Origin: Phycisphaerales bacterium
GTDB lineage: Bacteria > Planctomycetota > Phycisphaerae > UBA1845 > UTPLA1
Direction of reading: 5' to 3'
DNA: 64,000 bases
NCBI GenBank assembly: GCA_020639075.1
Contig: JACKHI010000001.1
Span: 1,612,001 to 1,676,000 of the forward strand
Positions 34,629 through 43,363 of the stretch are shown piece by piece. The notes under the pieces are model-generated. The model had not been told where the DNA came from and made no database searches. It was given only the letters and a program-made list of their open reading frames with translations. Positions within the stretch are counted from its first letter, which is position 1. Each line of letters begins with the position of its first letter. A program made the position numbers and the translations under genes.

Positions 34629-36053
34629 ATGCCCGCCATGGACCTCTTCGCCGATCAACGCCGCCAATCGCGAGACCGTTTCCGGCCGCTTGCCGCCCGC
34701 ATGCGCCCCAAGACCCTCGACGACTTTGCGGGGCAACAGCATTTCCTCGGCGAAGGCAAGCTCCTCCGACGTCTCCTCGACGCCGACCGACTCGCCAGCG
34801 CTATCTTTTACGGGCCGCCCGGCACGGGCAAAACGACGCTCGCCGAGATCATCGCCAACGTCACGCAGGCCGCCTTCGAATCCGCCAACGCAGCGAGTAT
34901 CGGCGTCAAGGACATTCGTGAGATTCTCGCCCGAGCGAAGGCACGCCTCGAAGACGACGGTCGGCGGACCGTGCTGTTCCTCGACGAAATCCATCGCTTC
35001 AACAAGGCGCAACAAGACGTGCTGCTGGGCGACGTTGAAGACGGCATCGTCATACTGATCGGCGCGACGACGGAGAATCCGTTTTTCGCCGTCAACTCCG
35101 CGCTGGTCTCGCGCAGCCAGATTTTCCAGTTCGAATCGCTGAGCGAAGACGATATCAAGCGGCTTATCCGTCGTGCGCTGGCGGACAACCAAGACGGCCT
35201 CGGCAAGATGAACGCCGAAATCACGGATGAAGCCCTGACGTTTCTCGCGAAGATCAGCGACGGCGACGCCCGCCGCGCCCTGACCGCGCTTGAAGTCGCC
35301 GTGCTTTCCCAAGGCCCCGACAGTCGTCGAGAATCGTCGACAAACGAACAATCACAAGATCGCAAAATCACCAAGTCGCCCAACGCGAGTGCGACGCCGC
35401 CGAAAGCTTCGCATCGCGTCATCGTGGACCTGGAGACTGCCCAGGATTCCATTCAGCGGAAGGCTATCAACTACGATCCCACGGGCGATCAACACTACGA
35501 CGCCGCCAGCGCCCTCATCAAGTCCATGCGCGGCAGCGATCCCGACGCCGCGATCTACTGGCTCGCCATGATGCTGGAAGCCGGTGAGGATCCTCGATTC
35601 ATCGCGCGTCGCATCGCCATCTGCGCCGCCGAAGACGTCGGCAACGCCGACCCGATGGCCCTCGTCGTCGCTAACGCCGCCGTGCAGACGACGCTCTTCG
35701 TCGGTCTGCCCGAATGCCAGCTCCCCCTCGCCCAGGCCGCGATCTACATCGCCTGTGCACCGAAGTCGAACGCCTGCACGATGGCCATCGGCGCCGCCGT
35801 CAAGGACGTGAAGGAAGGACGAACAATCCCGGTTCCCAGACACCTTCGCGACGGCCATTACCCGGGCGCCGAGAAACTCGGAAACGCATCGGGATATCAG
35901 TACGCCCACAATGCCAAGGACGGAATCGCGGCGCAAGACTACCTCGGCGTCGATCGTGTGTACTACGAGCCGACGGATCGCGGCCATGAGAAGATCATGG
36001 CCGAGTACCTCGCAAATGCCGGCCGCATCCAAGGCAAGACCGACGAGACGTGA
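34629..36053 (+). CDS. rarA: replication-associated recombination protein RarA (MgsA-type AAA+ ATPase)
   Basis: The 474-residue protein has Walker A GPPGTGKTT (62-70), Walker B LFLDE (116-120, followed by IHRFNK) and sensor-1 GATTEN. The C-terminal tetramerisation part contains IYWLAMMLEAGEDPRFIARR and YQYAHNAKDGIAAQDYLG, both classic for RarA. The family acts at stalled replication forks. A 35-residue polar insertion (about 228-262) with no counterpart in the usual family interrupts the helical region after RRALTALEVAVL. ATG 34638 (MDLFADQ) is an equally possible start. It stands alone, divergent from the nucleotidyltransferase-like unit. Confidence 0.95.
   Translation: MPAMDLFADQRRQSRDRFRPLAARMRPKTLDDFAGQQHFLGEGKLLRRLLDADRLASAIFYGPPGTGKTTLAEIIANVTQAAFESANAASIGVKDIREILARAKARLEDDGRRTVLFLDEIHRFNKAQQDVLLGDVEDGIVILIGATTENPFFAVNSALVSRSQIFQFESLSEDDIKRLIRRALADNQDGLGKMNAEITDEALTFLAKISDGDARRALTALEVAVLSQGPDSRRESSTNEQSQDRKITKSPNASATPPKASHRVIVDLETAQDSIQRKAINYDPTGDQHYDAASALIKSMRGSDPDAAIYWLAMMLEAGEDPRFIARRIAICAAEDVGNADPMALVVANAAVQTTLFVGLPECQLPLAQAAIYIACAPKSNACTMAIGAAVKDVKEGRTIPVPRHLRDGHYPGAEKLGNASGYQYAHNAKDGIAAQDYLGVDRVYYEPTDRGHEKIMAEYLANAGRIQGKTDET
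35320..35402 (+). repeat. degenerate simple-repeat insertion inside rarA
   Basis: Here the sequence changes from GC-rich coding to loose repeats of CAAAATCACC-like words (ATCACAAGATCGCAAAATC and similar). The frame stays open and codes the polar insertion SRRESSTNEQSQDRKITKS. This looks like a small filler insert tolerated in a surface loop. Confidence 0.5.
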
Positions 36054-36234
36054 GCTCGCTCGAACCGGCCGTCGCAGACGGCGATCGCCCCTCTGGATCT
36101 GAATATCGAAAACTCTCTCCAATGATGGCCCCGGATACCGCCCGATGGCGCTTCCCAATGAAGCCCGCCTTCGGCGACGACGCCGGGCCGGGGTGTTAAT
36201 CACTCGCACGGCATTGTAAGGATCGGAGAGAATC

Positions 36235-37110
36235 ATGCGTTTGAAATGGCTGCTAATCATGCTGGCGCCGCTTTCCATTGGCATGGACTGCCAGACGTCC
36301 ATGTCCGGCGTGGGAAACGGCGACATGTTCCCATCGAACAACAATGACAACGGATCGACGTCGGGCGACACTGTCACGCTGACGTTGCGACTCACGGGCC
36401 CCGTCGACGGCGGATTCGCCCGCGTCTACGGAATCAAGAACGACGGTCCGCAGACGCACGCCGATCTCGATGTCCGCGTCCCACAATACGACTTCCAACT
36501 ATCACTCGGCAAGGCGATTGGAACCGGAATGATCGAACAGCCATATCAGTTCGAAAAGGGAACGCAGATTGCGCTTGTCGCCGTCGAGAGCGACGGCTTC
36601 CTCGCGCCGGGCGGTCCGCCAGATCCGATTGATAGCGTTCCGATGCAGTTCGTAAGCTGGGAAGGCGACAACGTCACGGCCGACATTGGCCCCAACCCGG
36701 CGACGCTCTACTTCACGCTCGATTCCGACCGCACGATCGAAGCGGCGTTCGCGCCGATGCATCCGATCGTGATTACCTGCGATGGCGGGGGTCCGCACAG
36801 CGGCGTACTTATCGATGTCGCCGTCGATCGCTACATCGTTCCGCCGCGCCCCGTCGAATCCTCTGGAACAGGCGTAAGCAGCGTTGCCGACGAGAATGTC
36901 CTCTGGGGATACTACCGAGATGGCGCCGTCCTGACGCTGACGCTCAAAGACTACATCGACAACAACTCAGCCAGTTGCGGCAACCCGAGCCTCGGCCCCT
37001 GCTTCGTCTTTGTCACATGGAACGGAGACTGCCTCGGCTCTGGAAAAATCTGCAACCTCACCTTCGGCCAGGCCAGCGACGCAAAGGTCATTCTTCAGGA
37101 CCAGAACTAG
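36235..37110 (+). CDS. exported protein of unknown function
   Basis: GGAGAG lies 8 nt upstream of the ATG. A signal peptide (MRLKWLLIMLAPLSIGM) is followed at once by DCQTSMSG and an Asn/Ser/Asp-rich linker, then about 230 residues of beta-rich sequence (VTLTLRLTGPVDGGFARVYG, TLYFTLDSDRTIEAAFAPM). Phrases such as DRTIEAAF resemble bacterial beta-sandwich repeats found in surface proteins. The Cys at 19 follows Asp, which makes a lipoprotein signal poor. Late cysteines (CGNP..CFVF..CLGSGKIC) are probably disulfide-bonded. Confidence 0.8.
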   Translation: MRLKWLLIMLAPLSIGMDCQTSMSGVGNGDMFPSNNNDNGSTSGDTVTLTLRLTGPVDGGFARVYGIKNDGPQTHADLDVRVPQYDFQLSLGKAIGTGMIEQPYQFEKGTQIALVAVESDGFLAPGGPPDPIDSVPMQFVSWEGDNVTADIGPNPATLYFTLDSDRTIEAAFAPMHPIVITCDGGGPHSGVLIDVAVDRYIVPPRPVESSGTGVSSVADENVLWGYYRDGAVLTLTLKDYIDNNSASCGNPSLGPCFVFVTWNGDCLGSGKICNLTFGQASDAKVILQDQN

Positions 37111-37840
37111 ACAGTGAATCCGGCGGCGATCGGCCTGCACTCCCGACTTTGCCGGGGGAGTATGCTCTTTGTGGAACAGACCGGCTGCAAATGAGCGCGC
37201 GATCCAATGTAAGCGGCAATCCTGGGCTCGTGATTCATCGATCCGCATTCCCCAAAGGCCACCGGCGGCCCAGATGCCTCGCAGTCCGGATAGTCGCCTG
37301 AAATTGGGGTTTTTTGCAGCTTTGAGAAGGCAGGGGCTTGAGCGCGCCGACGGCGACGTTATTTCGGAATTGTGAGCGAGGCGATCATAGCGCTCGGACC
37401 CCAAATGCCCTGCTCGCACTCCCACCTGGCGGAAAGCTCGCCCCACCAAGCTGAACAGTGTCCTCACCATCGTAGCCGGATCCCAATTGCAGTGATGCGA
37501 AAACCGACCACCAATCGCCGACTTTTCCGCAGATGTTTGCGATTGCGTTTCGACCCTGATTCCCAATCAGACCGACTTCACTCACTCCGTGATCGACATG
37601 GCCGAGTGCGACGCTAAACCCGGCCCGCTCGAGCTCGAAATCGCGGCAATCTGACGATGGCACGATCGGTGCGAAGCTGACTATTACAACATTGTCATCG
37701 AAGTAGACCACTTATTCATTTGCGATCATCGGGATTTCGGCGATATTGAGAATATCTACAGACGTCAAAGTGCTTGCATTCGCTGGAGTTTCGTTCGGTC
37801 ATTTCGCCAGCCCTTGGAGTCATACCTGCGGAGTCAACCA
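37111..37840. other. intergenic, no supported gene
   Basis: This 730-base stretch has no frame with a convincing ribosome site. A hairpin ACTCCC/GGGAGT lies at about 37140-37161 after the exported-protein gene and may end its transcript. The stretch close to 37800 should hold the promoter of the next gene. Confidence 0.4.
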
Positions 37841-38791
37841 ATGTGCCCAAAGTTCTCGCGACGACTCGGCTTTGCCCTGACAATCATCACTGCAAATGTG
37901 GCGTTCGCGGACTCGAACGACGAACGCTGTCTCGATTCACGATCCGCCAGAGCGCTTGAGCCGATGAGCCTCGGCGACAACCTTCCCGCAACTCGCACTG
38001 CCAACACGAGGGCCGTTCATGATGAACCGTTCAGTCTGGACGAGACCGAGTCTGATTCATCGGCGCGGACCAGGCTGACGGAGGACGACGTGACCGCGCG
38101 ACAATCCGTCGATACGTACAACTCACTCGAGGACGGTCAGCCCGGCAATCCCGGCTCGATCGAGCTCAAGCTGCAGACAGCTTGGGCGACGGAATCCGGT
38201 GAGCACGATCCGATCGTCTGGCTCACAGAGCTCCAAATCAACCCCGAAGGCAGCGACTTCTGGCGAAACTCGCAGTTCACCATCGGCGTTCCCGTTGAAT
38301 TGGGCCTGGGCGATGTCGATGGCAATGCCGATGTTCTTCTCGGTTGGCAGCAACGATGGGTCACGGAAGACGGAGAAATGCCGACGCTCGCCACGCTCAT
38401 CGAATTCCGCCTCCCCACCGGCGATGACTCGTCCGGTGTCGACGTCACGCTGACAGGCGTCATCGCAAAGGACTTGGGCCCAGGAACGACGTATTTCAAC
38501 GCCTTTGCCAAATCCGCCAACGGCAACAACATTGAGGATGTCCGCCACTTTCAATGGGGATTTCGGGCGGGCTACAAGTGGCGAATCAGCGACGAGTTCT
38601 CGTTCATCGGTGACTACGTTCATCAATGCAGCGAGGAGGAAGGAAACGCCAATTCGAACCTGCTCGAACTCTCGTCCGAATGGCACGTGAACGAACACCT
38701 GACTGTCGGCCCAGGTATCGTCATCGGCCTCGACGATAACGACGAGACGCCCAATTTCGGCGCCGGCGTCCGATGCATGATTTCGTTCTAA
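37841..38791 (+). CDS. probable outer-membrane beta-barrel protein
   Basis: ATG 37841 has GGAG 8 nt upstream and begins a signal peptide (MCPKFSRRLGFALTIITANVAFA). After a variable linker (to about 100) come alternating strands typical of a barrel (SIELKLQTAWATES, QFTIGVPVELGLGDVDG, ATLIEFRLPTGDDSSGVDV, WGFRAGYKWRISDEF, LTVGPGIVIGLDDN). The chain ends in Phe (GAGVRCMISF), as barrel proteins often do. It may be a transporter-type or porin-like barrel; no substrate can be read. It is followed by the hairpin repeats at 38.9 kb. Confidence 0.75.
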   Translation: MCPKFSRRLGFALTIITANVAFADSNDERCLDSRSARALEPMSLGDNLPATRTANTRAVHDEPFSLDETESDSSARTRLTEDDVTARQSVDTYNSLEDGQPGNPGSIELKLQTAWATESGEHDPIVWLTELQINPEGSDFWRNSQFTIGVPVELGLGDVDGNADVLLGWQQRWVTEDGEMPTLATLIEFRLPTGDDSSGVDVTLTGVIAKDLGPGTTYFNAFAKSANGNNIEDVRHFQWGFRAGYKWRISDEFSFIGDYVHQCSEEEGNANSNLLELSSEWHVNEHLTVGPGIVIGLDDNDETPNFGAGVRCMISF

Positions 38792-38922
38792 TCTCGTAGG
38801 TCAAAACATCGATTCTTCACAAATGGAAAGCGCCTGACCAGCAGGTCGGGGCATCGGCCCGTCACGAATCGATGGTGCGGGATCCCCCAGGCGCGACCGC
38901 TTACATTCGAATTTGCTTCGTC

Positions 38923-38961
38923 GGGTGGCCCACCCCTTCCAGGGGTGGAATCACGATGATC
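38923..38961 (+). repeat. hairpin repeat (GTGGCCCA family), copy 1
   Basis: GTGGCCCACCCC...GGGGTGG with a TTCCA loop, followed by AATCACGATGATC. It belongs to the family described in the findings and shares the outer GTGGCCCA and the trailing CACGAT with the other copies. Confidence 0.75.
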
Positions 38962-39059
38962 GGACACGAGTGAGACGCGGACTGATCGCCAGACTCCGAC
39001 CGAGTTCACTTCTCAATCTCCCGCGCGTCGATTGCACGACGACTTCTCATCAAATGGTC

Positions 39060-39098
39060 GGGTGGCCCGCCCCTTCCAGGGGTGGGGTCACGATGATC
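39060..39098 (+). repeat. hairpin repeat (GTGGCCCA family), copy 2
   Basis: GTGGCCCGCCCC...GGGGTGGGG with a TTCCA loop, followed by TCACGATGATC. It is nearly identical to copy 1, lies 137 bp further on and has the same orientation. Confidence 0.75.
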
Positions 39099-39185
39099 AA
39101 GCGCGAATTTGCCGCGTCCGGCTCGCTCAGCCCTGCAACGGCTAACCGACATCCAACATTATCGCGAGAATTCCTGAAAGGGACG

Positions 39186-39782
39186 CTACACTTGCGGCGC
39201 TTGAACGGCTCCGTCACGGCTCTGACGAATAATCTCATCAATGCGAGCCTTGACCGCGGAAAATGCCACAGACGTCGTCAGCCGTTGGATGCGGCTCAGT
39301 TGAACTGACTTCTGTACGGGATACTCAGCATTCAGAATCGCCGTCTCGACGATGAAGAACTCCCAGTGGGCCATGTCCAGCACCGATTGGCGTGCAAGCT
39401 CGCGGTGCGTCTCGTTGAACAAGCAGAAGACGTAAATGTCCGCCGATCGCCTTCGTTCGCTGTCAGACGTGTTTGTCATCGAATCCCACGAAGTCTTGAG
39501 CTCAATATCGTACGAGATTGCTGACAGTTTCTTTTGCGCCCAACTCTGGACGTAGGCGGCTGACTTGACCTCTATCGCTACGCCTGCGTATCGAAGGTCA
39601 ACAGCATCCCACTCAATCCGTACTCTGTCAGCCACGCCCAGTGCATGCGCCACGAGGAACTCCGCGAACACGCCACGATTCGCATTTGAAACGATGTCCG
39701 AAAACGCCCACTTCCAATAGGCCCCGATCGTTGCGCCGTTCGTGCCAGGCAACGGCGTATCGTAATCAACCGCGTCCATCAT
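39186..39782 (-). CDS. PD-(D/E)XK-nuclease-like protein
   Basis: The 198-residue product contains EWDAVDLRYAGVAIEVKSAA, where Asp and the Glu-x-Lys fit the PD-(D/E)XK nuclease core, preceded by the conserved-looking NRGVFAEFLVAHALG helix. I recall a widespread uncharacterised family with the same IEVKSAAYxQSW phrase. No DNA-recognition domain or methyltransferase partner is present. ATG 39779 is the likelier of two adjacent starts, with GGAGG 6 nt upstream. It is a lone gene bracketed by three same-orientation hairpin repeats, which suggests transfer. A role in defence or DNA repair is inference. Confidence 0.75.
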   Translation of the reverse strand: MMDAVDYDTPLPGTNGATIGAYWKWAFSDIVSNANRGVFAEFLVAHALGVADRVRIEWDAVDLRYAGVAIEVKSAAYVQSWAQKKLSAISYDIELKTSWDSMTNTSDSERRRSADIYVFCLFNETHRELARQSVLDMAHWEFFIVETAILNAEYPVQKSVQLSRIQRLTTSVAFSAVKARIDEIIRQSRDGAVQAPQV

Positions 39783-39837
39783 CAGCCTCCGGGGATTGCA
39801 GCGCGAGTGGCCACGTGACGCTCGCCTGCCCGAACCA

Positions 39838-39875
39838 GTGGCCCAGCCCTTCCAGGCATGAGATCACGATGATCA
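39838..39875 (+). repeat. hairpin repeat (GTGGCCCA family), degenerate copy 3
   Basis: GTGGCCCAGCCCTTCCAGG with a broken right arm, then ATCACGATGATC. It has the same orientation as copies 1 and 2 but lies on the other side of the nuclease-like gene. Confidence 0.65.
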
Positions 39876-39957
39876 AGTACACGAAAACTGCGGAGAATTG
39901 CCCAGCGCTCGCACGTACGCGCATCAAGCCGACGCCATCCGTCGGCGCATATTTCAA

Positions 39958-40833
39958 TCACTTCCCCGCCAGCTGCCGATACCGCATGCGCAAGACCTCC
40001 GCCGACTCCGGCGTAAGATCGGCGAAACAGTGTCGGCACGAAACCCCAGGCTCAAAGTCGTCGCGCTCGCGATCGTCGGCTGAAATCGGCGCGCGGCAGC
40101 CGTAGCACATCGTCCATTCGCCTTCCCGCAGGGCGTGTCCGACGGCGACGCGCTTGTCGAACACGAAGCACTCGCCGCGCCACTTTGATGATTCCGCCGG
40201 GACTTCCTCCAGGTATTTCAAGATGCCGCCGCGAAGATGAAAAACGCTCTCAAAGCCGCGCGCCAACATGAACGCGCTCGCCTTCTCGCAGCGGATGCCG
40301 CCCGTGCAGTACATCGCGACTTTCTTATGCCGCTGGGGATCGAGATTGACATCGACGAAATCGGCGAACTCCGTGAACGCATGCAGTTTCGGATCGACAG
40401 CGCCCTCAAACGCGCCCACATGCGTTTCGTATTCGTTTCGTGTATCGAGGACGATCACGTCCGGGTCCGCCAGCAACGCGTTCCACTCGGCCGGCCCGAC
40501 ATACTGACCCACGCGCAGCGTCGGATCGGCCTCCGCACAGCGCATCGTGATAATCTCCCTCTTGGGCCGCACTTTGAAGCGATTGAACGGTTTCTCCTCG
40601 CTCGTCGAGTATTTCACGCCGTTCTCGCAGATGCCGAAACGCTCATCGAGAAACTCGATCATCCGATCCAGCGCTGCGGGCTCGGCGGCGATCGTTCCGT
40701 TAACGCCCTCCGGCGCGAGCAGAATCGTTCCGCACATCCCAGGCAGCGTCGCGCCGATTGCCAGAATCTCTCGGCGCAGCGCCGGGATGGCCTCGATGCG
40801 AACGAATCGATAGAAGGCGGCAACTTTGAACAT
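39958..40833 (-). CDS. trhO: tRNA uridine(34) hydroxylase (rhodanese family)
   Basis: The 291-residue product follows TrhO/YceA throughout. It has an N-domain with ILLAPEGVNGTIA and KPFNRFKVRPKREIITM, then a rhodanese domain with VIVLDTRNEYE and the active loop CTGGIRCEKA (Cys176). A Cys-rich C-tail follows (CYGCRAPIS, CRHCFADLTPES). In E. coli the family makes 5-hydroxyuridine at tRNA position 34. I prefer the start MFKVAAFYRF at 40833, where the family similarity begins; an in-frame start at 40887 adds 18 basic residues. A short piece of this gene is duplicated, in antisense to the local frame, at 42.5 kb. Confidence 0.92.
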   Translation of the reverse strand: MFKVAAFYRFVRIEAIPALRREILAIGATLPGMCGTILLAPEGVNGTIAAEPAALDRMIEFLDERFGICENGVKYSTSEEKPFNRFKVRPKREIITMRCAEADPTLRVGQYVGPAEWNALLADPDVIVLDTRNEYETHVGAFEGAVDPKLHAFTEFADFVDVNLDPQRHKKVAMYCTGGIRCEKASAFMLARGFESVFHLRGGILKYLEEVPAESSKWRGECFVFDKRVAVGHALREGEWTMCYGCRAPISADDRERDDFEPGVSCRHCFADLTPESAEVLRMRYRQLAGK

Positions 40834-40938
40834 CCCTCGGTATATATCGCGGCGCCGAGTGTATTTCAATCGCATTGACGTCGACACGCGACATAGGCCG
40901 ATAGCGGCCGTAGAATTCTAAACGGGAGTCTGCAGTCG

Positions 40939-42024
40939 TTGGCCACTAAATCACCCATCCTCGTCATCCACGAACAGGACTCCGATCAGACTGCCAGACG
41001 GTTTGTCGCCCTCCTATGTCTGATGGAGTTCTACGTCCTGTTCGTCACCTATGGCACAGGCATCTGGAACTCGAACGGAGATTTCTGGACAGGCCCTACA
41101 AATACATCACTCTACGGAGAATGGACGCGCATCGCGCTCCTCACAAGCACGGCATTCCTCTATCTCTGCGGACGAGGACTCTGGCGCGGCGGACGCCGTC
41201 ATTCGCTTTGGCTGTGGACGGGCATCGTCGGTCTTTCGGCGATCATCGTTGTCGAAGCAGTCGCCGCGGCGATCGTGAGTATGAACACCGACCTGTCAAT
41301 TCAAGGTCTCCTCAGCGCATCGCCGAATCGGACGTTGGATGTACTCTGGTTCGGGGTTCAGGCGGCGTCCTTCCACCTGCCGCTGTGGACCGCACTCGTC
41401 ATCCTGATGCTCGTAACCAGAGCCAACAGCCGTTGGCGAAAGAACGACAAGGCGCTCTGGGTCTATTGTGCCGCGGGATATTGCGCCGGGTGGGTTGTCG
41501 CGGAGATTTTCGAACGCACTGCCATCGCACCCGCGTTCGGTCCCATCATCGGAACTGCATTGTCGAATATCGGAATTCAACACGCCCCGTTCATCGCAAT
41601 TGTCCTCGTTCTCCTGACAACAGCTGTCCTTCTCTTCCGCGCATCACCCCTAGCCCGGTCGACCGCCCTGATGACGGCCACGATCAACGCCGTCGCCGTT
41701 GGCGCGAACTGGTTCGTCATCACTTGGCTGGTTCGAGTCTCAACGAAAGCGCTGCTCTATCAAGTCCCCTTTTCGACGCCCGTTTCGACGCCTTACTTTG
41801 GAACCAAGCATGACTTCATGTGGCTCCTTGTTCTGCCGGTCCACTTTGTTCTGCCCTGGTTGCTCATCGCCGGCTACGCGTGGCGCGTCCCGATGCGAAA
41901 ACCGCCCGACGACGGCACACCGTACCCACGCCGCTATTGCACCAACTGTCATTACAATCTCTTTGGCAACACGGCCGACCAATGCCCGGAATGCGGCCAC
42001 GCACTGCGTGCGGCCACATCATGA
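40939..42024 (+). CDS. multi-pass membrane protein with C-terminal zinc ribbon
   Basis: The start is a TTG at 40939 with GGGAG 12 nt upstream. The 361-residue protein has about eight hydrophobic helices (for example ARRFVALLCLMEFYVLFV, WTGIVGLSAIIVVEAVAAAI and FIAIVLVLLTTAVLLF). It ends in the zinc ribbon CTNCHYNLFGNTADQCPECG. That C..C-YNL...CPECG tail is found on many planctomycete membrane proteins of unknown role. There is no transporter or enzyme motif. A terminator follows 122 nt beyond the stop. Confidence 0.82.
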   Translation: MATKSPILVIHEQDSDQTARRFVALLCLMEFYVLFVTYGTGIWNSNGDFWTGPTNTSLYGEWTRIALLTSTAFLYLCGRGLWRGGRRHSLWLWTGIVGLSAIIVVEAVAAAIVSMNTDLSIQGLLSASPNRTLDVLWFGVQAASFHLPLWTALVILMLVTRANSRWRKNDKALWVYCAAGYCAGWVVAEIFERTAIAPAFGPIIGTALSNIGIQHAPFIAIVLVLLTTAVLLFRASPLARSTALMTATINAVAVGANWFVITWLVRVSTKALLYQVPFSTPVSTPYFGTKHDFMWLLVLPVHFVLPWLLIAGYAWRVPMRKPPDDGTPYPRRYCTNCHYNLFGNTADQCPECGHALRAATS

Positions 42025-42145
42025 TCCTCGTCGCGGAATCCACATGTGCTTCCGGAGATCAAGGCGAACGCGCATACCCCCGCTGATTCGGGAATGCCAA
42101 GGAAATCGGTCCCCACGACGGCCCCAGAACGACTGAGCGAAATCC

Positions 42146-42167
42146 CACGCATTTCCTGCGTGTTTTT
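42146..42167 (+). terminator. rho-independent terminator
   Basis: CACGCA pairs with TGCGTG (5-base loop) and TTTTT follows. It ends transcription from the zinc-ribbon membrane gene. A nearly identical terminator at 44869 sits at the same distance from a homologous promoter and start. Confidence 0.8.
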
Positions 42168-42266
42168 GCACGCCGGCAATCCAGCAAATGGGATCGCATC
42201 ACTCAGATTTGTCACTTTGGCGATACGCAGGCACGGCGCGAAGCCCGGCAACCGGAGCGGGCGACG

Positions 42267-42284
42267 TTCGGCATGGGCATTGCA
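42267..42284 (+). promoter_or_regulatory. degenerate sigma-54-type promoter before the chimeric ORF
   Basis: TTCGGCATGGGCATTGCA keeps the GG-N10-GC spacing of -24/-12 promoters. It lies 144 nt before the ATG at 42414, against 145 nt for the intact promoter at 44.99 kb, and appears to be its decayed copy. Confidence 0.45.
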
Positions 42285-42413
42285 GGATGTCCGAAGTTCG
42301 ACTCCGCATCCGATTCAGCAACTGTGGATGCTGCTCGCAGAATCTGTTGCTAGTGGAGCAACTCCCGGTCGCCGAATGCAAGTTGCGGGTGTCCGCACAC
42401 GGGAGGAACCGTC

Positions 42414-42587
42414 ATGAATCACCGACGACATGTTGTCGCCATCGTTGCGACCCGGTTGATCATTCTATCCCCTGCCACGGCACTCGCGACCGTGTTCTTC
42501 GAGAGTTGCCAGACCGCGACGCGCTTGTCGAACACGAAGCACTCGCCGCGCCACTTTGATGATTCCGCCGGGACTTCCTCCAGGTAA
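42414..42587 (+). pseudogene. chimeric remnant: signal peptide of a secreted protein fused to antisense trhO
   Basis: A 57-codon frame starts at ATG 42414 with GGAGG 7 nt upstream. Its first 33 codons match the start of the secreted protein at 45138 (both contain PATALATVFFESCQ). From 42516 on the DNA is instead a copy of 40145-40232, part of trhO read in antisense, and the frame stops at a TAA created by one base difference from trhO. The join lies at a shared GCGACGC. It is probably a broken paralog. Because the promoter, ribosome site and signal peptide are all still recognisable, it could also yield a short exported peptide. Confidence 0.75.
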
Positions 42588-42603
42588 TTCAAAACGCCGC
42601 CTC
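42516..42603. repeat. 88-bp duplicated fragment of trhO
   Basis: This stretch is nearly identical to 40145-40232 in the same orientation, differing at only a few bases near its right end (GGTAATTCAAAACG against GGTATTTCAAGATG). On the minus strand it encodes YLEEVPAESSKWRGECFVF, the same residues as TrhO. The copy ends at about 42603. Confidence 0.9.
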
Positions 42604-42643
42604 TTTCCAAACGACCATCAGAGAAACTCGGTCATTTCTCTGA

Positions 42644-43363
42644 CTATGACCCGAATATCGCATCGACAAAGCTGGCGACGTCGTTGCCGTCTGGCGTTCC
42701 CGTTCCATCCATATCCGCCTGCTCGCTTGAGCAGCAGGGGTGAGCCGCGTCATACACCGCCGGATTGAGTAGCGCCTCGACGAAAAGCGGAATGTCGGCG
42801 CTGTCGACGACGGCGTCGCAGTTCATGTCGCCTTTCGTAAAGGCCTGACAGTCGGAATACACCATGTCGTCCAGACAGTAGTTCTGCTGGTTCGTGCCCC
42901 CGCCGCCTATCAGTTTGACAGTGGCGAAGGGAGTGTCCGAGGTGAATCCCCAGAATCCACCGTTGTAGTTGTTGGAGATGGCGCCCACAAAGACGGGTGG
43001 ATCACCGACGTAAACCAGCAGGCTGTTTCCGGAGCCGCCAGGCCCGCCCAGAGTCCAGTTTCCACCGTATCCCTTGATCTCGGGAACGAAGCTCCAAGTG
43101 GTCATCGGTTCATTCTGGCTCTGGGAGGCGAGTACATCCTGGTAGCACTCCAACGCAGGGTTGATGTGCCCGGATTCCGAAGAGACAAAGCTCACGCCGG
43201 CGTCCAGTTCATCGTCGGCAAAATCCTCGGTAACGAACTGCCCTCCGATGGCGTTCTCCCATTCCAACTTGTCGGTGTAGACCGTAATCGCCGCCGCGCT
43301 GACTGTAGTTGCCCAGGAAGCCAGCATCAGAGACGCCGCGCTTGATACAGCTAATCTTCGCAT
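42644..43363 (-). CDS. exported protein with dockerin-like tail
   Basis: ATG 43363 has AGGAGG 7 nt upstream and opens a signal peptide (MRRLAVSSAASLMLASWATTVSA). The 239-residue protein has a lectin-like beta region (KLEWENAIGGQFVTEDFADD, then GGFWGFTSDTPFATVKLIGG), a form often seen in PEP-CTERM proteins. It ends in the calcium-loop pair GDMNCDAVVDSADIPLF and DMDGTGTPDGNDVASF. It is divergent from the PocR-AraC regulator 320 nt away, which may control it. Confidence 0.86.
   Translation of the reverse strand: MRRLAVSSAASLMLASWATTVSAAAITVYTDKLEWENAIGGQFVTEDFADDELDAGVSFVSSESGHINPALECYQDVLASQSQNEPMTTWSFVPEIKGYGGNWTLGGPGGSGNSLLVYVGDPPVFVGAISNNYNGGFWGFTSDTPFATVKLIGGGGTNQQNYCLDDMVYSDCQAFTKGDMNCDAVVDSADIPLFVEALLNPAVYDAAHPCCSSEQADMDGTGTPDGNDVASFVDAIFGS

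Noticed and set aside
36235..36300. lipoprotein signal in the exported protein
   Set aside because: The residue before Cys19 is Asp and the -3 position is Gly, a poor lipobox.
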